DNA from: Oligoflexales bacterium
GTDB lineage: Bacteria; Bdellovibrionota; Oligoflexia; Oligoflexales; Oligoflexaceae
Assembly (NCBI GenBank): GCA_015232735.1
Contig: JADFZC010000182.1
Coordinates: 1 to 5,752, forward strand
Direction: 5' to 3'
DNA: 5,752 nt
Positions 1 through 5,752 of the stretch are shown piece after piece; the first letter of the stretch is position 1; every line of letters begins with the position of its first letter. Made by a program: the position numbers and the translations under genes. Below the pieces are notes generated by a model that saw nothing but the letters and a program-made list of their open reading frames with translations, had not been told where the DNA came from and did not search any database.

Positions 1-31
1 GCTATACAAAGTAATTTATTTATCACCTCTC

Positions 32-37
32 AGGGAG
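32..37 (+). promoter_or_regulatory. Ribosome binding site of the lipoprotein gene
   Basis: AGGGAG lies 8 bases before ATG 46. It overlaps the upstream in-frame GTG at 37-39, which argues against that GTG being the start. The preceding bases 1-30 are AT-rich but contain no promoter pair that I would defend. Confidence 0.65.
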
Positions 38-45
38 TGAAAACG

Positions 46-2142
46 ATGAATTGGTACAAAAAACAATTTATGGCCATTATTCCATCTTTGCTGGCATATT
101 CCATCTTCCATGGCTGCAGCTCCAAGTTTCCCGACTATGAGGTTGTTGTGGACCCCAAGCCCGGAACCTTCGCCAAACCCACTGAAATCACCGTTACAGT
201 GGAAAATCCCGACCCGGAAAAGGAACCTGTGAAATTCTTCTACAGGGTCCTTACCCTTGACCTGGCTGGAAACACGGCGGCGGCAGATGACTCAAAGGAA
301 TACACGGAACTCAAGGAAAACGAGAAGATAAAAGTCGACAAATCCTCAAAAGTTGAAATATACGCTGAAAAAGAGGACGCGAAGAAACCGGGGCTTTTTT
401 CAAAAAAAAGAAAGAAAAAGGAGTCAAACCGGTTTTCCGACAAGTATGAAATAAAACTCAAGGTCATCTATGATGGAAACTCGAATACCGGGGGAACGGT
501 TCCAACTGATTCAACAACCTACCAATACGGAGAAAAACCAAAGGTCCTCGGCAATACGGGAACCCTTGTAAGGACCGGTTTCACCTTTAATGGATGGAAT
601 ACCAAGGCCGATGGAAGCGGCACTTCATATGCGGCTGACGATACCTTCGCCATGGGAACCGAGGAGGTAACTCTTTACGCAAAATGGGACCACTCTGTTA
701 TCTATGACGGAAACTCAAATACAAGCGGGACCGTCCCGACCGACGCAAAAATATACCTTCAGGGCGGAACCGTAACAGTCCTTGGAAATACCGGGACCCT
801 TGCAAAAACCGGCTCTTTATTTTCAGGCTGGAATACAGCCGCTAACGGTACAGGGACGACTTATACTGAAGGTCAGACATTTACGATGGAAGCACTAAAC
901 GTAACCCTTTATGCAAAATGGACTCAAAGAGTGACATACGACGGAAACTCCAGCACAACAGGCACAGTCCCAACCGACTCTACAGTATATATGACGGGAG
1001 CGACAGTCAAAGTGCTCGGCAACACCGGGACACTCACAAGGACAGGCTACTGCTACGGAGGATGGAACACCAAGGCAGACGGAACAGGCACTACCTACAC
1101 CGTGGACCAGACATTCGCCATAGGCTCGGCCAACGTCACGCTTTACGCGAAATGGGACACCTGCGTCTATGCCGCGGGCTACAGCCTCAACAGCAGCAAT
1201 GTCCAGGTACCAGGCTACTGGAAGAACGGCACCTGGACAGCACTTACTCCTATTGACTCCAGTCAACACTGCAACGTAAACCATATCAAGGTATATGGCA
1301 CAAGCGTGTATGCCGCAGGATACTGCATAGACAGCAACGGACTGCGTATCCCAGGGTATTGGCTGAACGGCACCTGGAAGGCATTGACTCCGACCGTTTC
1401 CACCAGATCTGCAGAAGTCAGAAGAATCGGGCTTGCAGGAACAGACCTGTATGCTGCAGGATATTGCCTGGATAACTCTGCCTGCTATACCCTCTGTTAC
1501 TGGGTAAATGACACAAGGACAGATCTCTCACTCCTTGACGCTACCAAAAGCTCAGAAATTTTCGACATGGTAATATCCGGAACCGACGTATACGTCACAG
1601 GTTATTCCGGAAATTCTGCCGGATGGAGTATCCCTGGCTACTGGAAAAATGGCACGTTCACAGCCCTTAACGCGACCACCTCCTATAGCTCCGAATATGG
1701 AACGGCCTTAGCAGTATCCGGAACAGACGTTTATGTAGCAGGTTATTCACCGGGATCAACATACACTCCAATTTACTGGTTAAACGGAACCAGAAGCTCT
1801 CTGACCCCGTATGTTTCAGGGCAAGGCTGCTTTCCATACGGAATCGGAGTGACAGGATCAACCGTTTATATCGGGGGGTACTGCCAAAACAGCAATTCAG
1901 TCCTTACCCCGGGCTATTGGTTTAACGGCACCTGGACAACCCTTTCCATGATCAGCGAAAGTTACGATACAGTCATCTATTCATCCAAAATGCACAGTAC
2001 AGGCTTTTATTCCGCCGGTTACAGCAAAACCTCATCAGGCCTCAAAGTTCCGGTATACTGGAAAAACGCAACCAGGACAGATCTTACGCCTATAAGCTCA
2101 TCAAAGGATGCCGAAGTTTATTACGTGGAAGTGACCCCGTAA
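46..2142 (+). CDS. Repeat-rich surface lipoprotein: three InlB-type repeats plus a seven-repeat putative beta-propeller
   Basis: No named gene is recognised; the architecture is clear. Residues 1-24 form a lipoprotein-like signal: lysines at 5-6, a hydrophobic core from about 8 to 21, then F-H-G-Cys24, where Phe at -3 and His at -2 depart from the classical lipobox. Residues about 33-113 (VVVDPKPGTF... ending SSKVEIYAEKE) resemble a chitobiase C-terminal-like beta-sandwich. A Lys/Arg-rich linker (about 114-130) follows, then three 78-residue Listeria-Bacteroides (Flg_new) repeats at 140-373, each ending VTLYAKW. Seven repeats of about 47 residues fill 374-698. ATG 46 is preferred to the in-frame GTG at 37 because AGGGAG at 32-37 sits 8 bases before ATG and overlaps the GTG. 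The product is probably anchored to a membrane and exposed outside the cytoplasm. A role in adhesion or ligand binding is only inferred from the repeats. It converges on the T3SS operon and a link to secretion is unproven. Confidence 0.9.
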   Translation: MNWYKKQFMAIIPSLLAYSIFHGCSSKFPDYEVVVDPKPGTFAKPTEITVTVENPDPEKEPVKFFYRVLTLDLAGNTAAADDSKEYTELKENEKIKVDKSSKVEIYAEKEDAKKPGLFSKKRKKKESNRFSDKYEIKLKVIYDGNSNTGGTVPTDSTTYQYGEKPKVLGNTGTLVRTGFTFNGWNTKADGSGTSYAADDTFAMGTEEVTLYAKWDHSVIYDGNSNTSGTVPTDAKIYLQGGTVTVLGNTGTLAKTGSLFSGWNTAANGTGTTYTEGQTFTMEALNVTLYAKWTQRVTYDGNSSTTGTVPTDSTVYMTGATVKVLGNTGTLTRTGYCYGGWNTKADGTGTTYTVDQTFAIGSANVTLYAKWDTCVYAAGYSLNSSNVQVPGYWKNGTWTALTPIDSSQHCNVNHIKVYGTSVYAAGYCIDSNGLRIPGYWLNGTWKALTPTVSTRSAEVRRIGLAGTDLYAAGYCLDNSACYTLCYWVNDTRTDLSLLDATKSSEIFDMVISGTDVYVTGYSGNSAGWSIPGYWKNGTFTALNATTSYSSEYGTALAVSGTDVYVAGYSPGSTYTPIYWLNGTRSSLTPYVSGQGCFPYGIGVTGSTVYIGGYCQNSNSVLTPGYWFNGTWTTLSMISESYDTVIYSSKMHSTGFYSAGYSKTSSGLKVPVYWKNATRTDLTPISSSKDAEVYYVEVTP
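395..409 (+). repeat. T6-C-A8 homopolymer tract inside the lipoprotein gene
   Basis: Six T (395-400), one C and eight A (402-409) code the SKK of the Lys/Arg-rich linker. Removing one A brings a TAA at 452-454 into frame, and adding one A brings a TGA at 447-449 into frame. Either slip would therefore end the protein before the first InlB repeat. Eight A residues is a modest length for a phase-variable tract. Confidence 0.5.
463..1164 (+). repeat. Three tandem 234-bp units coding InlB/Flg_new repeats
   Basis: Units are 463-696, 697-930 and 931-1164, each exactly 78 codons with no indels between them. Every unit starts V-x-YDGNS, carries GTVPTD near residue 11 and VLGNTGTL near 30, has a central GWNT followed by an ADG- or ANG-type turn, and ends VTLYAKW plus three residues. 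This is the Listeria-Bacteroides repeat pattern, a beta-grasp-like module common in exported surface proteins. The DNA of the three units differs at many third codon positions, so the similarity is kept at protein level rather than by recent duplication. Confidence 0.9.
1165..2139 (+). repeat. Seven tandem repeats of about 47 residues (putative seven-bladed beta-propeller)
   Basis: Units start at 1165, 1306, 1447, 1588, 1729, 1864 and 2005. Five are exactly 47 residues, the fifth is 45, and the last is 45 and ends at the stop codon. The shared pattern is [VLF]Y-x-x-GY-[SC], then about eight variable residues, a YW-x-N-[GDA]-T core, a Leu four residues after that Thr, and a closing hydrophobic strand with a GT[DS]-like turn in most units. 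Seven short beta-rich repeats ending flush with the C-terminus fit a seven-bladed propeller. The fold is inferred from repeat number and pattern and no ligand or enzymatic residues are evident. Confidence 0.8.
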
Positions 2143-2158
2143 GGGGTACCTCTACCCC
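2134..2158. terminator. Overlapping alternative hairpins at the convergent gene junction; possible bidirectional terminator
   Basis: Between the lipoprotein stop (2140-2142) and the sctV stop (2154-2152, minus strand) there are only 9 bases. ACCCC-GTAA-GGGGT (2134-2147) forms a 5-bp stem with a GNRA-type loop in plus-strand RNA. GGGGTA-CCTC-TACCCC (2143-2158) forms a 6-bp stem that shares the GGGGT arm, so the two exclude each other. Neither is followed by a T-tract in either direction, so a canonical intrinsic terminator is not supported. Confidence 0.3.
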
Positions 2159-4254
2159 CCCATGCTGATGCGGCTCAGGGGCTGGATTGTAACGTCATGC
2201 ATGAGTTCCTGGAATGACAGAACCGGAAGCTGGTAAAATTCCCCCTCGATGAGTTTTCTGACGTAACGCCGAATATCCATCGAGGTGATGAGCACAGGCA
2301 TGTGCCTTATGTCGTCCAGGTTTCCCACCGCAGATTTCAGATTGACCAGAAACTGATGTGAGACCGACGGATCAAGGGCCAGATATGCACCCGCCGAAGT
2401 CATCCTGATCCCGTTCCGGATCGCCTCCTCAAGATCCTCGTCAAGAAGATATGCCGGCAGAAGTCCCAGTCCCTGGCTGTATTTATGGGTTATGTACCGT
2501 TTTTGGCCGCTTCTTACATACTCTGTAAGCTGGACCACGTCCTTTTCCTTCTGCCCCCACTCCACAAGAGACTCGACTATGTTTCTCATGTTTCTGATCG
2601 ATATGTTTTCAGAGACAAGGCGCTGGAGGATTTCTGCCGTTTTCTGAATGGGCATGATCCTCTGTACCTCCTTTACAAGCTCGGGGTAGTCGCGTTCCAT
2701 CTTCTGCAGAAGGTTTCGCGCCTCCTGTATGCCTAAGAACTCCTCGGCATGCTTTTTCAGAAGGACAGACAGGACATAACAGATGAACTGGTTGACGTCC
2801 ATGCCGGTTATGCCGGCTTTTGCTAGAATCTCCGATTCGCTCTTTTTGACCCATGCCATCCTTCTTCCCGAAAGCGGTATGCCGTCGGCGCTCTCGTAGG
2901 GGATATTCAGGATATCGAGGTGCTCGACGTTATCCCTTACCAAAAGGCAGCCCGTCCTCACCGTCCCCTGATGAATCGGTATCTCATTTATCATGACCGA
3001 ATAGTTATGCCTTTGAAGCGCGTCCGACAGGTTCAGGTGTATGTTGGGAAACACGACCCCGAGTTCCTGATAGAGCCTGAGGTTCAGCTCTTTAAGCTGG
3101 ATTTGAAGCTCGCCGAGATCCAGGGCCCCGCCAACCTCATGGGAGAGTTCTATCATGATCGGATAGGTCATGTCGTAGCCTTGCGATGGCGCATGAGTCC
3201 CGGGTTTTTTTCCCGGCCTTGCTTTTTGCCCTGCGAACGAGGGACCCGCCTTCTCCTGCTCCTCCTGCATCCTGGCCTGTTTGAAAAGATAAAAACCGGT
3301 TCCAAAGGTGGCAACACCCAAGAACAGGAAGGTCATAGACGGGAAACCCGGGACAAGCGAGAGTCCGCCCAGAATGACGCCGGCCACCATGATTGCCCCT
3401 GGCTTCGCCGACATCTGGCTGACAATGTCTTTGCCAAGGTCCTGTGAATCCTCGTTGGAAACCCTTGTGACGAGGATACCGGCGGTTATGGATATGAAAA
3501 GCGCGGGTATCTGGGTGACCAGCCCGTCGCCGATGGTCAACAGCGAGTAGGTATGCAGCGCATCCCTCAGGGAAAGCCCCTTTTGAAACACGCCTATCAA
3601 GACGCCGCCGAGGATGTTGACGACAATTATTATAAGTCCCGCTATGGCATCTCCCTTTACAAACTTCATGGCACCGTCCATCGCACCGTAAAGCTGGCTC
3701 TCCTTCTCAAGATCGACCCTGCGTTTTTTCGCCTGCTCCATGTTGATAAGTCCGGCCCTCATGTCGCCGTCGATACTCATCTGTTTTCCGGGCAGAGCGT
3801 CCAGTGAAAACCTGGCGCTCACCTCGGCGACGCGTTCTGAGCCCTTGGTGATGACTATGAACTGCACGATGGTGATGATAAGGAAAATGACGCCGCCCAC
3901 AATGAGATTTCCGCCTACGACGAAATTTCCGAAGGCATAAACCATCTTTCCGGCATCGGCATTTAAAAGTATCAGCCTTGTGGTCGTGATCGCAAGCGCT
4001 AGCCTCGACAGCGTCGTAAGAAGCAGAACCGATGGAAACCCGAGAAACTCAAGAGGCGAGGAGAGGTACACCGCAAGCATGAGAAGGAGGACGGCCACAC
4101 CCATGTTGGAGGCGATCATCAGATCCACCATGAACGTCGGCAGCGGCAGAATCATCATGAGGATGACAAGAAGAAGGAAAACCGCGATCGCAAGATCACT
4201 GCGGGTCGCCAGCAATTGAAAACGTTTTATAATACGGTCTTTAAACTGATTCAC
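2152..4254 (-). CDS. sctV: Type III secretion export gate protein SctV (LcrD/YscV/FlhA family)
   Basis: SctV is the inner-membrane export gate of the injectisome. Its cytoplasmic domain forms a nine-membered ring that receives chaperone-substrate complexes and couples export to the proton motive force. The product is about 700 residues, the same as Yersinia LcrD (about 704). The N-terminal half has about eight hydrophobic segments (near 20-40, 42-66, 75-98, 108-135, 202-223, 238-263, 285-303 and 304-325). The family signature is intact: NADAGKMVYAFGNFVVGGN, then ITKGSERVAEVSARFSLDA and PGKQMSIDGDMRAG (about 99-168). A charged Gly/Pro/Lys linker (about 328-362) leads to the cytoplasmic domain, with EILQRLVSENISIRNMR, EWGQKEKDVVQLTEYVR and SMDIRRYVRKLIE near the end. 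The start is uncertain: GTG 4254 has GGGTGA 5 bases upstream, whereas the in-frame GTG at 4263 (703 residues) has no ribosome site. The gene overlaps the 3' end of sctY, indicating translational coupling. The neighbours exclude the flagellar paralogue FlhA. Confidence 0.97.
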   Translation of the reverse strand: MNQFKDRIIKRFQLLATRSDLAIAVFLLLVILMMILPLPTFMVDLMIASNMGVAVLLLMLAVYLSSPLEFLGFPSVLLLTTLSRLALAITTTRLILLNADAGKMVYAFGNFVVGGNLIVGGVIFLIITIVQFIVITKGSERVAEVSARFSLDALPGKQMSIDGDMRAGLINMEQAKKRRVDLEKESQLYGAMDGAMKFVKGDAIAGLIIIVVNILGGVLIGVFQKGLSLRDALHTYSLLTIGDGLVTQIPALFISITAGILVTRVSNEDSQDLGKDIVSQMSAKPGAIMVAGVILGGLSLVPGFPSMTFLFLGVATFGTGFYLFKQARMQEEQEKAGPSFAGQKARPGKKPGTHAPSQGYDMTYPIMIELSHEVGGALDLGELQIQLKELNLRLYQELGVVFPNIHLNLSDALQRHNYSVMINEIPIHQGTVRTGCLLVRDNVEHLDILNIPYESADGIPLSGRRMAWVKKSESEILAKAGITGMDVNQFICYVLSVLLKKHAEEFLGIQEARNLLQKMERDYPELVKEVQRIMPIQKTAEILQRLVSENISIRNMRNIVESLVEWGQKEKDVVQLTEYVRSGQKRYITHKYSQGLGLLPAYLLDEDLEEAIRNGIRMTSAGAYLALDPSVSHQFLVNLKSAVGNLDDIRHMPVLITSMDIRRYVRKLIEGEFYQLPVLSFQELMHDVTIQPLSRISMGG

Positions 4255-4603
4255 TTTTTTCACCCAAATGTTTAGACATATATTGTTTGGCGAGTTCCGT
4301 CATGCCAAGCCCGAAATATGCGCGGCTCAGGATCAGGTATATGACCCCTGCACCTTTGCCTCGCTTGTCATCCTGAACCGTGGCAAGGAAACGCTCCCCC
4401 ATTTTTACTGCATCCTCGTATCTCTGTTTCTCAAGATAGGCATAGCCAAGTGAGCCGATTACCCTGGCGTCGCCAGGCTTTACGCAATCGAGCGCCTCCC
4501 AGAGGGCTATCGCCTTGTCAATATGATTGTAATCAAGGAAAAGGCAGGCCAGGTTTTCAAGCCACTCCTGATGGTATTTCAAATTTTCCGTCGCCTTGTT
4601 CAT
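4241..4603 (-). CDS. sctY: T3SS export-gate accessory protein SctY (YscY-like, TPR)
   Basis: This 120-residue soluble alpha-helical protein has about three tetratricopeptide-like helix pairs (residues about 10-45, 46-79 and 84-113), with motifs such as IDKAIALWEAL, GSLGYAYLEKQRYEDAV and LSRAYFGLGMTELAKQYM. Yersinia YscY is about 114 residues, TPR-like, and lies between yscX and lcrD, the same place as here. In the Ysc system YscY binds YscX, and the pair acts at the export gate SctV and is needed for secretion of early substrates. Start ATG 4603 has AAAGG (4617-4613) 9 bases upstream, inside the end of sctX, and lies 4 bases after the sctX stop. The 3' end overlaps the sctV start region. Another small TPR chaperone class (SycD-like) is possible on sequence alone, but position and size favour SctY. 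Confidence 0.87.
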   Translation of the reverse strand: MNKATENLKYHQEWLENLACLFLDYNHIDKAIALWEALDCVKPGDARVIGSLGYAYLEKQRYEDAVKMGERFLATVQDDKRGKGAGVIYLILSRAYFGLGMTELAKQYMSKHLGEKSESV

Positions 4604-4607
4604 TGAT

Positions 4608-4973
4608 TCATGCCTTTATCAATAATCGTCTCATCGTCTGCGAGATGAACCTGTCGCTTTCCGCCTGCCTCAATATGGCAAGCCCGTCCTCCACTTTTTT
4701 TCTTGCCTCGGGGCTCAATCCCTTGATTTTTTCACCCTGAAACCATTTCTTCACCATATCGCTGTGGGTATCGTGATCGATTTGCCTTGTCCGCTCTGAA
4801 ATCCCGGGCCTTATGAATTCCCTTATCTCCTTGTCCCTGGGCTCTTCATAGGGCACGGTTTCAAAGCCCGGACCGCCGTCATCCTCCCTGTGAACAGAAA
4901 TATCGATATCCCTGCCGATGCTTGTATCAAGCTTCAAAGGCTGCAGCAGACTTTTGTTCACTGAAATCGTCAT
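4608..4973 (-). CDS. sctX: T3SS early-secreted component SctX (YscX-like)
   Basis: The 121-residue product has the size of YscX (about 122) and sits between the sycN-like gene and sctY, as yscX does. The best family match is the C-terminus: residues about 85-121 form an amphipathic helical region (SPEARKKVEDGLAILRQ and then FISQTMRRLLIKA) resembling the YscX C-terminal region, which binds YscY. The first 60 residues are polar and probably flexible, consistent with an export signal in a protein that is itself secreted. There is no signal peptide or membrane segment. ATG 4973 is chosen because GGGA (4984-4981) sits 7 bases upstream; an in-frame TTG at 4979 is too close to that site. The gap to the sycN-like gene is 27 bases with no hairpin noticed. 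Identification rests on synteny, length and C-terminal pattern, since this family diverges quickly. Confidence 0.85.
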   Translation of the reverse strand: MTISVNKSLLQPLKLDTSIGRDIDISVHREDDGGPGFETVPYEEPRDKEIREFIRPGISERTRQIDHDTHSDMVKKWFQGEKIKGLSPEARKKVEDGLAILRQAESDRFISQTMRRLLIKA

Positions 4974-5000
4974 CGTCAATTCCCGGTTACATCAGATTTT

Positions 5001-5372
5001 TTATAAAACAGACGAGCCCATGTCCATCAAGGCGTCCACAGACTGCCTTAACGACGGCACGCTGATGGACTCACGCTCCAAATATGTCGTAAATACAAGC
5101 TCCCCCTGCCTGCCCAGGCCGAGCTGCACGGGGACCGTGAAATTATTCTCCGGACGGCACATCGAAAGAGCCCTCTCCATGGCGGCCGGCAGGTCGCTTT
5201 CGTGGATTTTCTTTGTCAATGAAACCATCAAAAGGTCATCGAGACAGTCAAGGCGGAGCGCATCCGAGGATTCAAAACTGAGGCGGCAGGATCTGTAATC
5301 CTCAAGCGGCATTTGCGAAAGCCCGATGGACGTGCAGAAATTCATGACAGTCTCCATTATAAAATCAGCCAC
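5001..5372 (-). CDS. sycN: T3SS gatekeeper chaperone, SycN-like (class I, CesT/SycE fold)
   Basis: The small acidic product (about 123 residues) is similar from end to end to Yersinia SycN, also 123 residues. It opens MADFIMETVMNFCTSIG against SycN MSWIEPIISHFCQDLG. It keeps a central L-x-L strand region, an AMERALSM segment against SycN AMVKALTL, and a C-terminal ERESISVPSLRQ against DERSLTLPLLHQ. SycN, paired with YscB, binds the gatekeeper YopN and keeps it secretion-competent. The partner here would be SctW, encoded immediately upstream. The start chosen is GTG 5372: GGAGG (5386-5382) lies 9 bases before it, it aligns with SycN Met1, and it overlaps the sctW stop in GTGGCTGA. The longer TTG start at 5378 leaves only 3 bases of spacing. 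No YscB-like second chaperone subunit lies in this window. Confidence 0.85.
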   Translation of the reverse strand: MADFIMETVMNFCTSIGLSQMPLEDYRSCRLSFESSDALRLDCLDDLLMVSLTKKIHESDLPAAMERALSMCRPENNFTVPVQLGLGRQGELVFTTYLERESISVPSLRQSVDALMDMGSSVL

Positions 5373-5752
5373 TTGCAAGTTCCTCCCTCTCTATGGCACC
5401 GTCTAGGCACTCCTGGACTGAGTCCAGCATGAGCTGCCTTGTCTGAAGATCCCGATAGATTCCGACAGGCATCTGCCTGAAAATTTCCCTAAGCTCCCTG
5501 AAGAAATTAATCTCCCCTTTTATATTGTTCACGCCCAGACATGAGCACAGCGCCCTCATGTCGGAAGGCGAGACAAACTGTTTTGACTGCAGGCGAAGGA
5601 CTTCGGCCATCAGGGGTTTCAAGGTTCTGCCCCTGTCAATGAAATCCGCCCCGCGCATCCTCTTAAGAACGAGAAGGCACTGGAAATGAATGCTCTTAAG
5701 TACTTTAAGCTTGTACATGTCGCCTATGACGATCAGAAGCTTCTCCTTTGAA
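5365..5752 (-). CDS. sctW: T3SS gatekeeper SctW, C-terminal part with fused TyeA-like domain (5' end outside the window)
   Basis: Only the last 128 or so residues are present and the frame stays open to the window edge. SctW (YopN/MxiC/InvE/CopN family) binds at the export apparatus and blocks effector release until the translocon is built or the host is touched. The last 85 residues match Yersinia TyeA: LKPLMAEVL near the start, then INFFRELREIFRQMPVGIYRD against [21 protein letters not shown], and LDGAIEREE at the end. Before it, GDMYKLKVLKSIHFQCLLVLKRM continues in the same frame, as expected for the end of the YopN-like part. The gatekeeper therefore looks like a YopN-TyeA fusion, unlike the split pair in Yersinia. 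The ATG at 5718 is internal: 11 more in-frame codons precede it and no ribosome site is suitably spaced. The stop overlaps the sycN-like start. Confidence 0.9.
   Translation of the reverse strand, partial: SKEKLLIVIGDMYKLKVLKSIHFQCLLVLKRMRGADFIDRGRTLKPLMAEVLRLQSKQFVSPSDMRALCSCLGVNNIKGEINFFRELREIFRQMPVGIYRDLQTRQLMLDSVQECLDGAIEREELASG
5382..5386 (-). promoter_or_regulatory. Ribosome binding site deciding the sycN-like start
   Basis: GGAGG on the minus strand lies within the last codons of sctW, 9 bases before GTG 5372 and only 3 bases before TTG 5378. It supports the GTG start and coupled translation of gatekeeper and chaperone. Confidence 0.65.

Noticed and set aside
1..30. AT-rich leader as a promoter for the lipoprotein gene
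   Set aside because: TATACA and TAATTT look like -10 boxes, but the window begins too close for a -35 element to be assessed.
463..1164. Evidence for a Listeria-type internalin or for a Gram-positive host
   Set aside because: Only the InlB/Flg_new B-repeat module is shared. There are no leucine-rich repeats, LPXTG or GW modules, and the repeat is widespread in diderm bacteria.
463..1164. Recent tandem duplication or recombination hotspot in the 234-bp units
   Set aside because: The units differ at many synonymous sites, with no long identical stretch seen, so the duplication is old.
918..1256. 112-codon plus-strand frame inside the lipoprotein gene
   Set aside because: It is an out-of-frame reading of the repeat region, rich in Arg and Gln, with no supporting ribosome site or domain.
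895..1284. 129-codon minus-strand open frame, Cys- and Val-rich
   Set aside because: It is antisense to the third InlB repeat and first propeller repeat. Its odd Cys/Val composition is what the reverse of Thr/Ala/Gly-rich codons gives.
2920..3447. 175-codon plus-strand open frame opposite sctV
   Set aside because: It lies wholly antisense to the strongly conserved linker and cytoplasmic region of SctV, has low-complexity Leu/Arg content, and shows no family pattern. The other plus-strand frames opposite the T3SS genes are dismissed on the same grounds.
2152..4254. Flagellar FlhA instead of SctV
   Set aside because: The families are homologous, but the end-to-end resemblance to LcrD and the adjacent sctY, sctX, sycN-like and sctW genes fit an injectisome. 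No flagellar gene is present.
5365..5718. Separate small gene starting at ATG 5718
   Set aside because: The frame is open upstream to the edge, no well-spaced ribosome site precedes the ATG (AAAGGAG is about 24 bases away), and the first residues look like the interior of SctW.

Overview
The window comes from a diderm (Gram-negative type) bacterium. It holds two convergent blocks: a single plus-strand gene for a large repeat-built lipoprotein (about 46-2142), and a tight minus-strand run of five type III secretion (T3SS) genes (5752 down to 2152). The sequence does not fix the species. The T3SS block has the Yersinia-type (Ysc/Psc) gene order. The lipoprotein, with Listeria-Bacteroides (InlB/Flg_new) repeats followed by a degenerate YW-x-N repeat domain, is not a typical enterobacterial protein and looks more like those of environmental phyla such as spirochaetes, Lentisphaerae/Verrucomicrobia or desulfobacteria. 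That placement is inference.

The T3SS genes, read in transcription order, are: sctW (gatekeeper, C-terminal part only, running off the right edge, with its YopN-like part and TyeA-like domain in one frame), a sycN-like gatekeeper chaperone, sctX, sctY and sctV. This matches the yopN-tyeA-sycN-yscX-yscY-yscV(lcrD) order of the Yersinia virulence operon. Neighbours overlap or lie within 27 bases of each other, so they are very likely one translationally coupled operon. Its promoter is outside the window. SctV is the nonameric export gate of the injectisome. SctX and SctY are small partners that act on SctV. SctW with its chaperone holds back effector export until the translocon is in place or host contact occurs. 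The set is a module for substrate selection at the export gate.

The plus-strand gene encodes a roughly 698-residue protein with a lipoprotein-like signal, a probable beta-sandwich domain, a lysine-rich linker coded by an A8 tract, three exact 78-residue InlB-type repeats, and seven repeats of about 47 residues that run exactly to the C-terminus. The seven-fold count suggests a closed beta-propeller. It stops 9 bases from the sctV stop codon, and the junction holds two mutually exclusive GC-rich hairpins.

Start codons were chosen from Shine-Dalgarno spacing and family alignment. In four genes (lipoprotein, sycN, sctX, sctV) the longest open frame begins at a less likely GTG or TTG a few codons upstream of the better start. 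No RNA gene, insertion sequence, CRISPR array or origin was seen. The only non-coding DNA is the 5' leader (1-45) and gaps of 27 bases or less.
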